From positions 62,001 through 126,000 of the forward strand of contig JAOANE010000055.1 in the NCBI GenBank assembly GCA_025194985.1: a DNA stretch of 64,000 bases, written 5' to 3'. The notes beneath the pieces were generated by a model that saw only the letters and a list, made by a program, of their open reading frames with translations, had not been told where the DNA came from and did no database searches. Source of the stretch: Regnicoccus frigidus. Lineage in GTDB: Bacteria; Cyanobacteriota; Cyanobacteriia; PCC-6307; Cyanobiaceae. The translations under genes and the position numbers were made by a program. Of the stretch, positions 1-7,685 are shown piece by piece; within the stretch, counting starts at the first letter, position 1; every line of letters starts with the position of its first letter.

Positions 1-36
1 CTTACAGTGTGGAACTACCAGTGTTCCGTGGGGACC

Positions 37-1392
37 ATGGCCGGATCCGAGCAGCAGTCAACGCGGCAGCCCCAGGGGGAATCGCCGCGGCCCGTTCCCC
101 CTCCCGCCAGCCGTCTCCAGCCCCAGACTCCCCTGCGCAAACCGCTGCAGCTGCTCCATCTCAGCCGCAAGGAAGAGGAGCCGGCAACCGTTGCCAACGC
201 CGCCAGCGCTGATTCAGGTCTGGGCTCTGCCGCCAGCCCCCGCGTGTTGGAACAGAAGGAACGAGCCACTGAACCGGCCCGACCCGATGCGCCCCGCAAG
301 GCCGTTGCCTCAGCCAGCAGTGGCGCAGCGGCGCTGCTCTCCGATGACGAACGCTTCGAGACGGCCAGCTTCGAAGGATTGACCATGGCCGACCTGCTGG
401 GTCCGGGCCGTTCCAAGGGCGGGGCTACTGCCGGAAAGGGTGGGGCTGCCGGAGCAGAGCAAGGCGCTGTGAAATCCTCTGCCCGGCCGGCCCGCACGGT
501 CGATGAGTTCGACTTTGATGAAGAGGCGTTCCTGGCCGCTCTCGATGAGAACGAACCAGTGGGCGCCACCGGTGAAGTGGTCAAGGGCGTGGTGATCACC
601 GTCGAGAGCGATGGGGTCTACGTCGACATCGGTGGCAAGGCGCCCGGCTTCATGCCGAAGGGCGAATGCGGCCTTGGGGTGATCGTCAATGTCAAGGAAC
701 GCTTCCCCAAGGGGCTTGCGGTCGAAGTGCTCGTCACCGGGGAACAGAACGCCGATGGCATGGTCACGGTGAGTGCCCGCGCCCTAGCCCTGCGTCAGAG
801 CTGGGAGCACGTCAAGCAGATGGAGAAGGACGGCAAGGTCGTTCAGGTCAAAGTCAGTGGCTTCAACCGCGGCGGCGTGACCTGTGATCTCGAAGGGCTG
901 CGGGCTTTCATTCCGCGCTCGCAATTGCTGCGGGGCGAGTCGCACGAAGAGCTGGTGGGTCAGACCCTGGGCGTTGCTTTCCTGGAGGTCAACCTCGAGA
1001 CCCGCAAATTGGTGCTCTCGGAAAAGCGTGCAACCACGGCGGCTCGCTTTCAGGAATTGGAGGTGGGGCAGTTGGTCGAAGGTCAGGTCGTGGCGGTCAA
1101 GCCCTATGGCCTGTTCGTGGATCTCGGTGGTGTCAGCGGCCTGCTGCACCGTTCTTCCGTCACCGGCGGGAGCCTGAGGGAGCTGGGCGAGGTGTTTGGC
1201 CATGGCGATCGCCTCAAGGCACTGATCACCCAGATCGATCCCTCCCGGGGCCGCATCGGCCTGAGCACAGCGTTGCTTGAGAACCAGCCCGGCGAATTGC
1301 TGATTGACAAGGACAAGGTGATGGCGGAAGCCGAGGACCGGGCCTCGAGAGCCCGCAATGCCAAGCGCCAGCAGGAGCAGACCGCCGGATGA
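37..1392 (+). CDS. S1-domain RNA-binding protein (ribosomal protein S1 homologue)
   Basis: RNA-binding protein of the S1 family, 451 residues from the ATG at 37; the same frame is open to a GTG at position 7 near the window edge. The first ~170 residues are low complexity, rich in Pro, Ala and Ser, then acidic around residue 160. Three S1 (OB-fold) repeats follow at about residues 178-250, 268-335 and 342-415; the third is the most canonical (KPYGLFVDLGG). The tail is charged and helical. Cyanobacteria typically carry a main S1 and a second S1-like protein; the disordered N-terminus and three repeats fit the second kind. The stop overlaps the next gene as ATGA, which suggests translational coupling with the Tab2 gene. 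Whether it is ribosome-bound or a free RNA-binding factor cannot be told from sequence. Confidence 0.85.
   Translation: MAGSEQQSTRQPQGESPRPVPPPASRLQPQTPLRKPLQLLHLSRKEEEPATVANAASADSGLGSAASPRVLEQKERATEPARPDAPRKAVASASSGAAALLSDDERFETASFEGLTMADLLGPGRSKGGATAGKGGAAGAEQGAVKSSARPARTVDEFDFDEEAFLAALDENEPVGATGEVVKGVVITVESDGVYVDIGGKAPGFMPKGECGLGVIVNVKERFPKGLAVEVLVTGEQNADGMVTVSARALALRQSWEHVKQMEKDGKVVQVKVSGFNRGGVTCDLEGLRAFIPRSQLLRGESHEELVGQTLGVAFLEVNLETRKLVLSEKRATTAARFQELEVGQLVEGQVVAVKPYGLFVDLGGVSGLLHRSSVTGGSLRELGEVFGHGDRLKALITQIDPSRGRIGLSTALLENQPGELLIDKDKVMAEAEDRASRARNAKRQQEQTAG
1205..1212. repeat. HIP1 octamer (first of many copies)
   Basis: GCGATCGC, the Highly Iterated Palindrome of many cyanobacteria. 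By eye further copies lie at 1599, 17833, 26048, 30705, 47649, 50728, 52841, 54753, 57435, 60318, 61200 and 63583 (start positions), mostly inside genes. I do not claim a complete count. Confidence 0.75.
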
Positions 1393-2276
1393 GCAGCGCC
1401 CTCTCCGTTGCAGTCGCCGCTGACTGGGAACTCGACTACTACTCACGCCCCGTCATGGAGGCCGATGGCAAGAAACGCTGGGAGCTTCTGATCTGCTCCA
1501 CGCCGACCTTTGCCGGCAGCGATGCCGGATTCCGTTGGGTCAAGCTCTGTCCCGCCAGCAGCGTCAATTCGATCTGGCTCCAGGAAGCCCTGCTTGAGGC
1601 GATCGCCGCCGCTGCACTGGAGGGGTACCGCACACCTCGCCGACTTCGCTGCTGGCGCGCTTCGATGCGAACCATGGTGCAAAGGGCGGCCGAGGCGATC
1701 GGGCTGGAGGTTGTGCCCAGTCGCCGCTGTTATGCCCTGGTCGAATGGCTGCGCGAACGGGAGCTTCAGGTCTATCCCGCAGAACCGGGCTACATGGCCG
1801 GTCCCCTGGCTCCGGTGCCGGTACCGGTACCTCAGCCTCCGGTGCAACTGCCCGAATCGGTCAGGGGTGACAACTGGAGCTGGGCCACCCTGCCGGCGGT
1901 AGCGCTGCGGGAGGCCGCCGACTGGGACATTGGCTTCGATGGGCTGCTGCGCCTGCCCGATGGACTGGCTGATCAGGCTGTGGTTCCCGGCATTCGCCTG
2001 TTCAGTGCCAGCCGGGCCTTGGCCATCGCCGGCTGGATGGCCGGACTCGAACCGGTGCGTCTGCGTATTGGTGCCTCCTCGCTGTTGCTTGAGGCGAGCC
2101 TGGAGAATTGCTGGCTGCTTGGCGCCGTGGATCAGGCCGAAGCCGACGCCGCCAGCAAGGCCTTCGAGGCGTCCCGAGCCGAGGCCCACGGGATGCAGTT
2201 CATTGCCGTGCAAAGCGATCCTGATTCGGAGCGTTTCGATGGTTTCTGGCTGCTGCGTGACTTGCCGGAACTCTGA
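1389..2276 (+). CDS. Tab2/Atab2 family RNA-binding protein
   Basis: Member of the Tab2 (DUF1092) family, 295 residues, recognised from the N-terminal block WELDYYSRPV followed by GKKRWELLICSTP. In algae and plants Tab2/Atab2 binds RNA and promotes translation of photosystem mRNAs, notably psaB; the cyanobacterial role is inferred from these homologues. A Pro/Val-rich linker near residue 145 separates the N- and C-terminal halves. The start overlaps the S1-family gene by four bases, and the stop is followed directly by the GTG of the next gene, so the three genes form one tight transcription unit. A partner role with the S1 protein is suggested by context only. Confidence 0.85.
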   Translation: MSSALSVAVAADWELDYYSRPVMEADGKKRWELLICSTPTFAGSDAGFRWVKLCPASSVNSIWLQEALLEAIAAAALEGYRTPRRLRCWRASMRTMVQRAAEAIGLEVVPSRRCYALVEWLRERELQVYPAEPGYMAGPLAPVPVPVPQPPVQLPESVRGDNWSWATLPAVALREAADWDIGFDGLLRLPDGLADQAVVPGIRLFSASRALAIAGWMAGLEPVRLRIGASSLLLEASLENCWLLGAVDQAEADAASKAFEASRAEAHGMQFIAVQSDPDSERFDGFWLLRDLPEL

Positions 2277-3080
2277 GTGGCTGAAGCCCTCGAACCCCCA
2301 TTCGATCGGCCCGATCTGGGCTTCAACAACCTGCCGGGCTGGACCTGGGTCGGCACCTACGGCGGCACCTTTCTGCAGGCCGACCTGCTAGCGGATTTCG
2401 AACATGCTTTCTTCACACGCCAGTGGGCGGGGCGTGGTCCTCGAGAGCTGTCAGCAGCGATCAGCGCCGGCGTGAGCGTGCACCGGACCCGCCAGATCCA
2501 CAGTGCTGTGGTGCTGGGGTCGGATCAGGCCAGCGCAGAGCCCTGGCCGGAGGCCGATGGCCTGTTCAGCTTGGGCGGCGGCGAAAGTGTGTGGGTTTGT
2601 GGCGCGGATTGCACGCCGGTGCTGATGGCCGATCCAGTCAGCGGACGGGTGGCGGCCTGCCACACAGGCTGGCGAGGAGTGGCGGGGCGCATTCTTCCCG
2701 AGGCGATTCGTCACCTGGAGAGCTTCGGCAGTCGTCGTCAGGATCTTCTGGTGGCCCTCGGTCCGGCGATCAGTGGCTCCGCCTATCAGGTGCAGGCGGA
2801 TGTGGCCCTGCAGGTGGCAAGAAGCCTGGAGCGGCAAGCGTCCTCCGATCCTCTGGCCGTGTTGGCGCGCGCTGGGGCCCTGCTGGAGGATCCAGAACCC
2901 GGCCGCTACCGCCTGGACATCCGAGCGGCGACCCTTGGCCAACTGCAGTTCGAAGGTCTGCTGGAGTCCCAGATCACGGTCTGCCCTCTTTGCACCGTGG
3001 CGGAAGCACTCCTGTTCCATTCCTGGCGCCGCGACCAGGTCAAAGCGGTGCAATGGAGTGGCATTGTCTCCCAAGGCTGA
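2277..3080 (+). CDS. pgeF: PgeF/YfiH family polyphenol oxidase (laccase-domain protein)
   Basis: 267-residue protein of the YfiH/laccase-domain family (DUF152, multicopper polyphenol oxidase superfamily). The diagnostic metal-site blocks are present in order: RQIHSAV, GADCTPVL, ACHTGWRG and ALGPAIS, supplying the conserved His/Cys ligands. Family members have been reported to act as purine nucleosidases with adenosine deaminase-like activity, as polyphenol oxidases, or as peptidoglycan-editing factors, so substrate is uncertain. The GTG start immediately follows the Tab2 stop with no spacer, consistent with a three-gene operon. The last codons are part of a 14-bp direct repeat continuing into the spacer. 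Confidence 0.85.
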   Translation: MAEALEPPFDRPDLGFNNLPGWTWVGTYGGTFLQADLLADFEHAFFTRQWAGRGPRELSAAISAGVSVHRTRQIHSAVVLGSDQASAEPWPEADGLFSLGGGESVWVCGADCTPVLMADPVSGRVAACHTGWRGVAGRILPEAIRHLESFGSRRQDLLVALGPAISGSAYQVQADVALQVARSLERQASSDPLAVLARAGALLEDPEPGRYRLDIRAATLGQLQFEGLLESQITVCPLCTVAEALLFHSWRRDQVKAVQWSGIVSQG

Positions 3081-3098
3081 TCACCCCAAGGCTGATCA
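3070..3098 (+). repeat. 14-bp direct repeat across the pgeF stop
   Basis: The 14-mer CCCAAGGCTGATCA occurs at 3070-3083, covering the last codons and TGA of pgeF, and again at 3085-3098, separated by one base. It looks like a recent tandem duplication at the gene end. Confidence 0.6.
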
Positions 3099-3181
3099 TT
3101 CGAAGTGGGCGATGTTTGATGCGGAGTATTCATTTCCGAACATCGCTCCGAAGCGTTGCCTGCGTTCTGATCATGCAGTGC

Positions 3182-3209
3182 TGCAGCCGTCATGCATGCG
3201 CTGGCTGCA
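3182..3209 (+). other. Hairpin in the pgeF-cyAbrB spacer
   Basis: TGCAGCC (3182-3188) and GGCTGCA (3203-3209) form a perfect 7-bp stem around a 14-nt loop that contains the palindrome CATGCATG. There is no clear T-run, so it is a weak terminator candidate; it could also be an operator upstream of the cyAbrB promoter. The rest of the 3081-3357 spacer shows no coding sequence. Confidence 0.35.
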
Positions 3210-3302
3210 TTGACGCGTTGTTTTGACTTGTTGCACTGTTTGGATCATGCCCACTGGGATCGCTGGGATCACTTGAGCAGGCCGGGAAATCATTGCGAAA
3301 AC

Positions 3303-3331
3303 TTGCCAGATGGACGACTGCCTTATACAAT
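3303..3331 (+). promoter_or_regulatory. Sigma70-type promoter of the cyAbrB gene
   Basis: TTGCCA (3303-3308) and TACAAT (3326-3331) are separated by exactly 17 bases, a near-consensus housekeeping promoter. A start of transcription near 3338 would leave a short leader of about 20 nt before the ATG at 3358. No strong Shine-Dalgarno sequence lies in that leader. Confidence 0.65.
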
Positions 3332-3357
3332 AAAGTTTATGCGTCAACTGAAACAAC

Positions 3358-3720
3358 ATGCTTACCGGTAACGATCTGCTCGCTAAAGTCAAAGAGTTGG
3401 GGGACGTGGGCAAATCTGATATTGTTCGCGCCTGTGGCTATGTCTCAGCTAAGAAAGATGGCAGTGAGCGCCTGAACTTCACCGCCTTCTATGAAGCACT
3501 CCTCAACGCCAAAGGTGTGGATTTTGGTCTTGGCTCCAAGGTCGGCAAGGGGGGACGCAAGCTCAGCTTCACCACCAAAATTCAGTTCAATGGCAATTTG
3601 ATGGTAGGCAAGGCCTACACCAGCTTGCTGGATCTCAAGCCAGGCGATGAATTTGAAATCAAACTAGGTCGCAAGCAGATTCGCCTGGTCCCCTTTGGCG
3701 CTGAAGAAGAAGACGAGTGA
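3358..3720 (+). CDS. cyAbrB-family transcriptional regulator
   Basis: 120-residue cyanobacterial AbrB-like DNA-binding protein. The N-terminal part (KVKELGDVGKSDIVRACGY) and the block RLNFTAFYEALLNAKGV are typical of the cyAbrB family; the AbrB-type swapped-hairpin fold occupies roughly residues 60-112. The tail is acidic (GAEEEDE). cyAbrB proteins are abundant global regulators of carbon and nitrogen metabolism in cyanobacteria and may act in a nucleoid-associated way. Which paralogue this is (cyAbrB1 or cyAbrB2) cannot be settled here. The last 62 bases are overlapped antisense by the end of the converging flavoprotein gene. Confidence 0.9.
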   Translation: MLTGNDLLAKVKELGDVGKSDIVRACGYVSAKKDGSERLNFTAFYEALLNAKGVDFGLGSKVGKGGRKLSFTTKIQFNGNLMVGKAYTSLLDLKPGDEFEIKLGRKQIRLVPFGAEEEDE

Positions 3721-5446
3721 GCACAAGAGCTTCTGCCACCTTGATCCCGTCGATCGCCGCCGAAAGAATGCCGCCGGCATAGCCAGCTCCTTCGCCGGCG
3801 GGATAGAGCCCCAGGGTATTCAGGCTCTCCAGGTTCTCCCCGCGGGGAATCCTCACGGGAGAGGAGGTACGTGTCTCCACTCCCGTGAGCAGGGCGTCAG
3901 CCCTGCTGAAGCCAGGAATGCTGCGCTCAAACGCTGGCAATGCTTCGCGGATGGCCTCGGTCACAAAGTCGGGCAGGCAATCACCCAGATCGGCTGAGAT
4001 CACCCCCGGCTCATAGGAGGGTTGTGGAACAAGCTGATGTGATGGTTCTGGCCTGAGCTTGGGTTTCGACCCAAACGTTTCGTTTGTCTGTTTGTCGTTT
4101 GTCTGTTTGGCTTTGTTCTGTTTTCCTACGGTCTGCTTGCCCAGAAAATCACCAACTCTTTGGTACGGGGCCCGATAGCTGTTACCGCCGAGAGCGAAGG
4201 CTCTGGCTTCCCAGTGACGCTGGAACGCCACCCCTGCCAGGGGATCCCCAGGCCCAGAGCCGAATGGAGCCAGGTCACTGAGCTCCAGCCCCACAACGAT
4301 GCCGCTGTTGGCATTGCGCTCATTGCGTGAATGCTGACTCATGCCGTTGGTCACCACATGGCCTGCTTCGGAGGCGGCGGCCACCACCAGGCCCCCTGGG
4401 CACATGCAGAAGCTGTAGACGGTTCGTCCATTGCGGCAGTGATGGACAAGCTTGTACTCGGCAGCGGCCAGACGTGGATGGCCGGCGAAGGCCCCCCAGC
4501 GAGCCTGGTCGACCATCGGTTGGGGATGCTCGATCCGCAGCCCGATCGAAAACTCCTTGGCTTCGATGGCCACACCCTGGCGGTGCAGCATGGCGAAAGT
4601 GTCGCGGGCGCTATGACCGACGGCCAGCACAACCTGATCGGCTGGCAAGACCTGGCCATCAGCCAGGCGCACCCCCACCACACGCTGGAGCTCCGATTGG
4701 GTGCCAGAGTCGGTCGCCATTACGGTCTCGAGTTGCTCGACCTTGCACTGAAAGCGGATTTCGCCACCCAGGGCTTCGATCCGGGAGCGCAGCCCCCGCA
4801 CCACGGTGGCCAGCTTGAAGGTGCCGATGTGGGGGCGATGCAGGCTGAGGATGTCGGGGTTGGCACCACAGGCCACCAACTCCTCCAGCACCTTGCGGCC
4901 ATGGTGCTGGGGATCGCGCACCTGGCTGTAGAGCTTTCCATCCGAGAAAGTACCGGCTCCACCCTCGCCGAACTGCACGTTGGATTCGGGGTCGAACGGC
5001 TGCTTTCCTTGCCAGAATCCGAAGGTGTCGGCGCTGCGCTCCTTCACCGGCTTGCCACGCTCCAGCAGCAGGGGGCGGAAGCCCATCTGGGCCAACAGCA
5101 GGGCAGCAAAGTAGCCGCAGGGCCCAGCCCCGATCACGATCGGCCGCAGGGCGTTGCCGCCGTCTTGCGCCGTGGCATGGCCCACGAACCGGTAGGTCGT
5201 GTCCGGACTGGGCTTGAGCTGGGGGTCGCGGCGAAAGCGCTTCAGGATTCGATCTGGATCGCGCAGCTCGAGATCCAGGCTGTAGCTGAATTGAATGGCC
5301 TCACGCTTGCGGGCGTCGACGCTGCGCTTCACCACGCGCAGATCGACCAGGTCTTCACTGGGAATTCCGAGGCGCTTCAGCACCCCTTGACGCAGATCGC
5401 CATCGCTGTGATCAAGTGGCAGCTTGAGTTCGCTCAGCCGGAGCAC
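3659..5446 (-). CDS. FAD-dependent oxidoreductase (COG2509 type)
   Basis: 595-residue flavoprotein of the uncharacterised COG2509 dehydrogenase family. The FAD dinucleotide-binding motif GAGPCGYFAALLLAQ is near residue 103, unusually far in, preceded by the family's small N-terminal domain. GGAGTFSDGKL and the C-terminal EGAGYAGGILSAAIDGIK are further family blocks. Reaction unknown. An insertion of roughly 30 hydrophilic residues follows APYQRVGDFLG; it contains a 5-residue tandem repeat (KQTND/KQTNE) encoded by two 15-bp copies at 4081-4110. GTG start at 5446. The 3' end runs 62 bases into the opposite strand of the cyAbrB gene. It is the last gene of a minus-strand series starting at ilvB, although a 263-bp gap precedes it. 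Confidence 0.85.
   Translation of the reverse strand: MLRLSELKLPLDHSDGDLRQGVLKRLGIPSEDLVDLRVVKRSVDARKREAIQFSYSLDLELRDPDRILKRFRRDPQLKPSPDTTYRFVGHATAQDGGNALRPIVIGAGPCGYFAALLLAQMGFRPLLLERGKPVKERSADTFGFWQGKQPFDPESNVQFGEGGAGTFSDGKLYSQVRDPQHHGRKVLEELVACGANPDILSLHRPHIGTFKLATVVRGLRSRIEALGGEIRFQCKVEQLETVMATDSGTQSELQRVVGVRLADGQVLPADQVVLAVGHSARDTFAMLHRQGVAIEAKEFSIGLRIEHPQPMVDQARWGAFAGHPRLAAAEYKLVHHCRNGRTVYSFCMCPGGLVVAAASEAGHVVTNGMSQHSRNERNANSGIVVGLELSDLAPFGSGPGDPLAGVAFQRHWEARAFALGGNSYRAPYQRVGDFLGKQTVGKQNKAKQTNDKQTNETFGSKPKLRPEPSHQLVPQPSYEPGVISADLGDCLPDFVTEAIREALPAFERSIPGFSRADALLTGVETRTSSPVRIPRGENLESLNTLGLYPAGEGAGYAGGILSAAIDGIKVAEALVLTRLLLQRQRGPGESACDLV
4081..4110 (-). repeat. 15-bp tandem repeat inside the flavoprotein gene
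   Basis: On the plus strand CGTTTGTCTGTTTGT (4081-4095) is followed by CGTTTGTCTGTTTGG (4096-4110), 14 of 15 bases identical. In the minus-strand frame it encodes two copies of KQTN(D/E). The flanking bases (to about 4130) are also T-rich and much lower in GC than the rest of the gene. Confidence 0.8.
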
Positions 5447-5709
5447 GCTGCCTGCCCGTCAAGGGATGTCACTTCTCGACCATTTCAGCAGCTCGCCCTC
5501 GGATCCGCTTGCCCACTGCCAAGCTTGGGGACCTTGAAGCGGCTCGGTGGTGCGATCTCCATGGGTTTGAGCCATTGCCCTCTCTGCGTCGCGTTGGCTG
5601 TGTTCAGCGTTGTTCGCTACAGCGCGTATGCGGTCCTGGTTTGGCAACTGGCTCAAGTGAGCCCACAAGCGGACTCCCCGGGCCCGGGTGGCGCGGCTCC
5701 CCGTTTCGT
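5447..5709. other. 263-bp spacer without a clear gene
   Basis: This gap lies between two minus-strand genes. The only coding hint is a plus-strand ORF from an ATG at 5561 to a stop at 5728 (55 codons), with a hydrophobic stretch AVLVWQLAQV and a Pro/Gly-rich end; it runs into the 3' end of the next gene on the other strand and I could not match it to a family. A 38-codon minus-strand ORF ending at 5459 is equally unsupported. No hairpin with a T-run was found. Confidence 0.4.
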
Positions 5710-6903
5710 TCAGCCTTCCGCCTGTTGAACGGCGGGTGCGAGCGGTGTCAGGCGGATCTCTCCGGTTGGCGAGAGGCCAGGGGATAGGTCCAGGCGGCTG
5801 CCGGCGCCTTTGACAGCCAGCGGCGAGCCACTTCCAAGGGCTTTGAGGGCAGCACAAAGCTCAAGTTGAGGAGCCTTTGGATCCAGCCAGCTCAGCTGCC
5901 AACGGCCGTCATCGCCTCCAACCTGGGCGCTCAGAACGGCCAATTGACCGGTGTCGTAACCGGCCGCTTCAACCAGGCCTGGTTCAAAGCCAAAACGGGC
6001 CTGGAAAGCCTTCGCAAAGCGGCTCCAGCCAGCTCCCTGGCTGAGCGGTTCAACTCCCAGCTGGGCCGTCGCCAGCGGCTCCTTGACGGGAAAGGGCCAG
6101 ACCAGGGTCAAGTTGGCGGGCCATTGGGCGCTGAGTACGGCCTTGGCCAGAGCACCCCCTGGAGCTGCCATCACGGCCAGGGACTGGGGCTTGTACCAAT
6201 CCACATCCTCACTCAGCTGTTCGATCGCTTCCTTGTCGGTTTTGGGGACGGCGAGGGGAGCGTTTGTGGGACCCACCACCCATCCGCCGCCTCCTGCGAG
6301 CGTCTCGGTGAAGCGATCGGCCAGGGCCTTTTGTTCGACGCTGCCGTCATGGATGATCATCACCTTCGCTTTCTCCTGCTCAAGCAGACCCCGGGCCAAT
6401 CGGTCTGCTTCCAGGCTCCGGGCCGGCGACACGGGCCAGAGCCAATCGGCCCCGAGCTGGCCGGGCAGTCGTTGGAGTGAGTCACCGCGCTGCAGCGGAA
6501 ACAGCACGTTGATCCTTCTGTCTTGGGCCAGCAGGCCGTAGGGAAGCATCGAGACGGCCGCCGGTGCCACCAACAGTTTCGGGGTGGTTCTGCCCTCGAA
6601 CAGCGGTCTGGGATCCTGATCTACCGGCAACCATCCCAGTTCTGTTGACGGGGTTCTGGCGTCACACGCTCTGGCTTCATCCATGGCCAGCGCGTACCCG
6701 CGCAGAAGCCCATGATTGCCCTTGGCCACCGGCCCGTTGGCGGGAAGGAGCACTAGCACCTGGGCACTGAGAGCGCCGCTGGCCACCAGGGCTTGCACCC
6801 CGACCAAGCTGGCGGCCAACCCCCAGACCCCCGGCCGGGCTGCCCAGGGCTTGGTCCCCGTTTCAACGGTGCTGGGACTGGGAGCATCCCCGCCTGTGGT
6901 CAT
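5710..6903 (-). CDS. Periplasmic-binding-protein-like (ABC branched-chain amino-acid type) protein
   Basis: About 397 residues from the ATG at 6903. A hydrophobic segment (VWGLAASLVGVQALVASGAL) near residues 25-45 acts as signal or anchor, after which VLVLLPANGPVAKGN starts a type I periplasmic-binding fold similar to receptors of branched-chain amino-acid ABC transporters and to LpoA-like domains. GYALAMDEARAC and the late GFEPGLVEAAGYDTGQLA blocks are typical. No transporter genes accompany it, so it may be an envelope protein with this fold rather than a transport receptor. An upstream ATG at 6993 would overlap the preceding gene by 17 bases and add a non-conserved-looking leader; 6903 was preferred. 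Confidence 0.65.
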   Translation of the reverse strand: MTTGGDAPSPSTVETGTKPWAARPGVWGLAASLVGVQALVASGALSAQVLVLLPANGPVAKGNHGLLRGYALAMDEARACDARTPSTELGWLPVDQDPRPLFEGRTTPKLLVAPAAVSMLPYGLLAQDRRINVLFPLQRGDSLQRLPGQLGADWLWPVSPARSLEADRLARGLLEQEKAKVMIIHDGSVEQKALADRFTETLAGGGGWVVGPTNAPLAVPKTDKEAIEQLSEDVDWYKPQSLAVMAAPGGALAKAVLSAQWPANLTLVWPFPVKEPLATAQLGVEPLSQGAGWSRFAKAFQARFGFEPGLVEAAGYDTGQLAVLSAQVGGDDGRWQLSWLDPKAPQLELCAALKALGSGSPLAVKGAGSRLDLSPGLSPTGEIRLTPLAPAVQQAEG

Positions 6904-6976
6904 GGTCTGTCGCAACCTGTCTTGGCAGGGTAGAGGGGCGGCTATCGGCCGTTTCGGTAGCCAAGGCCTGCTCGGC

Positions 6977-7228
6977 TCATGGCTGTGACTCATCCGTGGG
7001 GCTGCTCTGCTCGCTCTGCCCCTGCGTCGGCTCTGGGCTTGCTTGGGGCGGTTCGGGCAGAAGCTGGGTCAACAACCCGGCTGCCAGCAGCAGACCACCC
7101 AGCGCCAGGGCCAGAGTGCGGTTGGCAGCGGCCTCACCCTGCAGCCAAACCCCTGCGGAGAGAAAGGCCCCACCCAGAAGCAGGCTTGGCACCAGCACGA
7201 TGCCTTTGGCCGTGCGATTCAGACTCAT
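6977..7228 (-). CDS. Small two-helix membrane protein
   Basis: 83-residue hypothetical protein with two predicted membrane helices (VLVPSLLLGGAFLSAGVWL and LALALGGLLLAAGLLTQLL) and a hydrophilic Pro/Gln/Ser-rich tail. I do not recognise a characterised family. Its ATG overlaps the stop of the upstream SNase-like gene as ATGA (7225-7228), which supports its being a real, translationally coupled gene. Its 3' end lies close to the binding-protein-like gene. Confidence 0.65.
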   Translation of the reverse strand: MSLNRTAKGIVLVPSLLLGGAFLSAGVWLQGEAAANRTLALALGGLLLAAGLLTQLLPEPPQASPEPTQGQSEQSSPTDESQP

Positions 7229-7614
7229 TCCTGTCTCGTTTGGGTTGTCAGCTCTGCTGGGCTGGGGTCGGGGCAGGCCATCGGTGCCGCCTCAGCAGAG
7301 AGGCGCCTGGCCAGGCCAGCTCCCACCAGGCCTGAACCGAGATCATCTCCGCTGGAGAGAAGGGTCACCTGGGAGATCAACACACCCGACTCTGAGCCCA
7401 GCGGACGAAGGTTGACCCGGGCTTGGCGTGGCAACCGTTGTCGCAACCACTCAGCGGCAGCCTGGGAATCAGCGGGATCGACGGCGATGCAACCCAGGCG
7501 CACCGGGTAGCTGCGGTTCTGATCTCCGACTTGCAACAGGTTTCCGCTCCGGACTTGCAGGACCTCGGCGGCAGCCACCACCGCAACCTGGCCCAATAAA
7601 ACAAGCAAAGCCAT
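7225..7614 (-). CDS. Secreted SNase-like (thermonuclease-fold) protein
   Basis: Small protein resembling the staphylococcal-nuclease OB-fold: VLQVRSGNLLQVGD, YPVRLGCIAVDPADSQAAAEWLRQ and the end GAGLAR follow the family pattern, but the region is short and catalytic residues cannot be assigned with confidence. An N-terminal hydrophobic segment ending in VAAAEV looks like a signal peptide. The ATG at 7614 is used here; a GTG at 7755 in the same frame would add 47 residues (including a basic stretch RSRSIAQILRLG that could be the signal n-region) and overlap the ilvB end by 70 bases. Downstream it overlaps the small membrane protein gene by four bases. Confidence 0.6.
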   Translation of the reverse strand: MALLVLLGQVAVVAAAEVLQVRSGNLLQVGDQNRSYPVRLGCIAVDPADSQAAAEWLRQRLPRQARVNLRPLGSESGVLISQVTLLSSGDDLGSGLVGAGLARRLSAEAAPMACPDPSPAELTTQTRQE

Positions 7615-7685
7615 GGCCAGCCCCAGGCCCAGTCTCAGGATCTGGGCGATTGAACGGGATCGTGTGCTTGGCGGAGAGGAGGGCG

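Noticed and set aside
4331..5728. Plus-strand ORF of 465 codons
   Set aside because: It lies antisense to the well-supported COG2509 flavoprotein gene, and its composition (His/Gln/Gly-rich) is that of a high-GC shadow frame.
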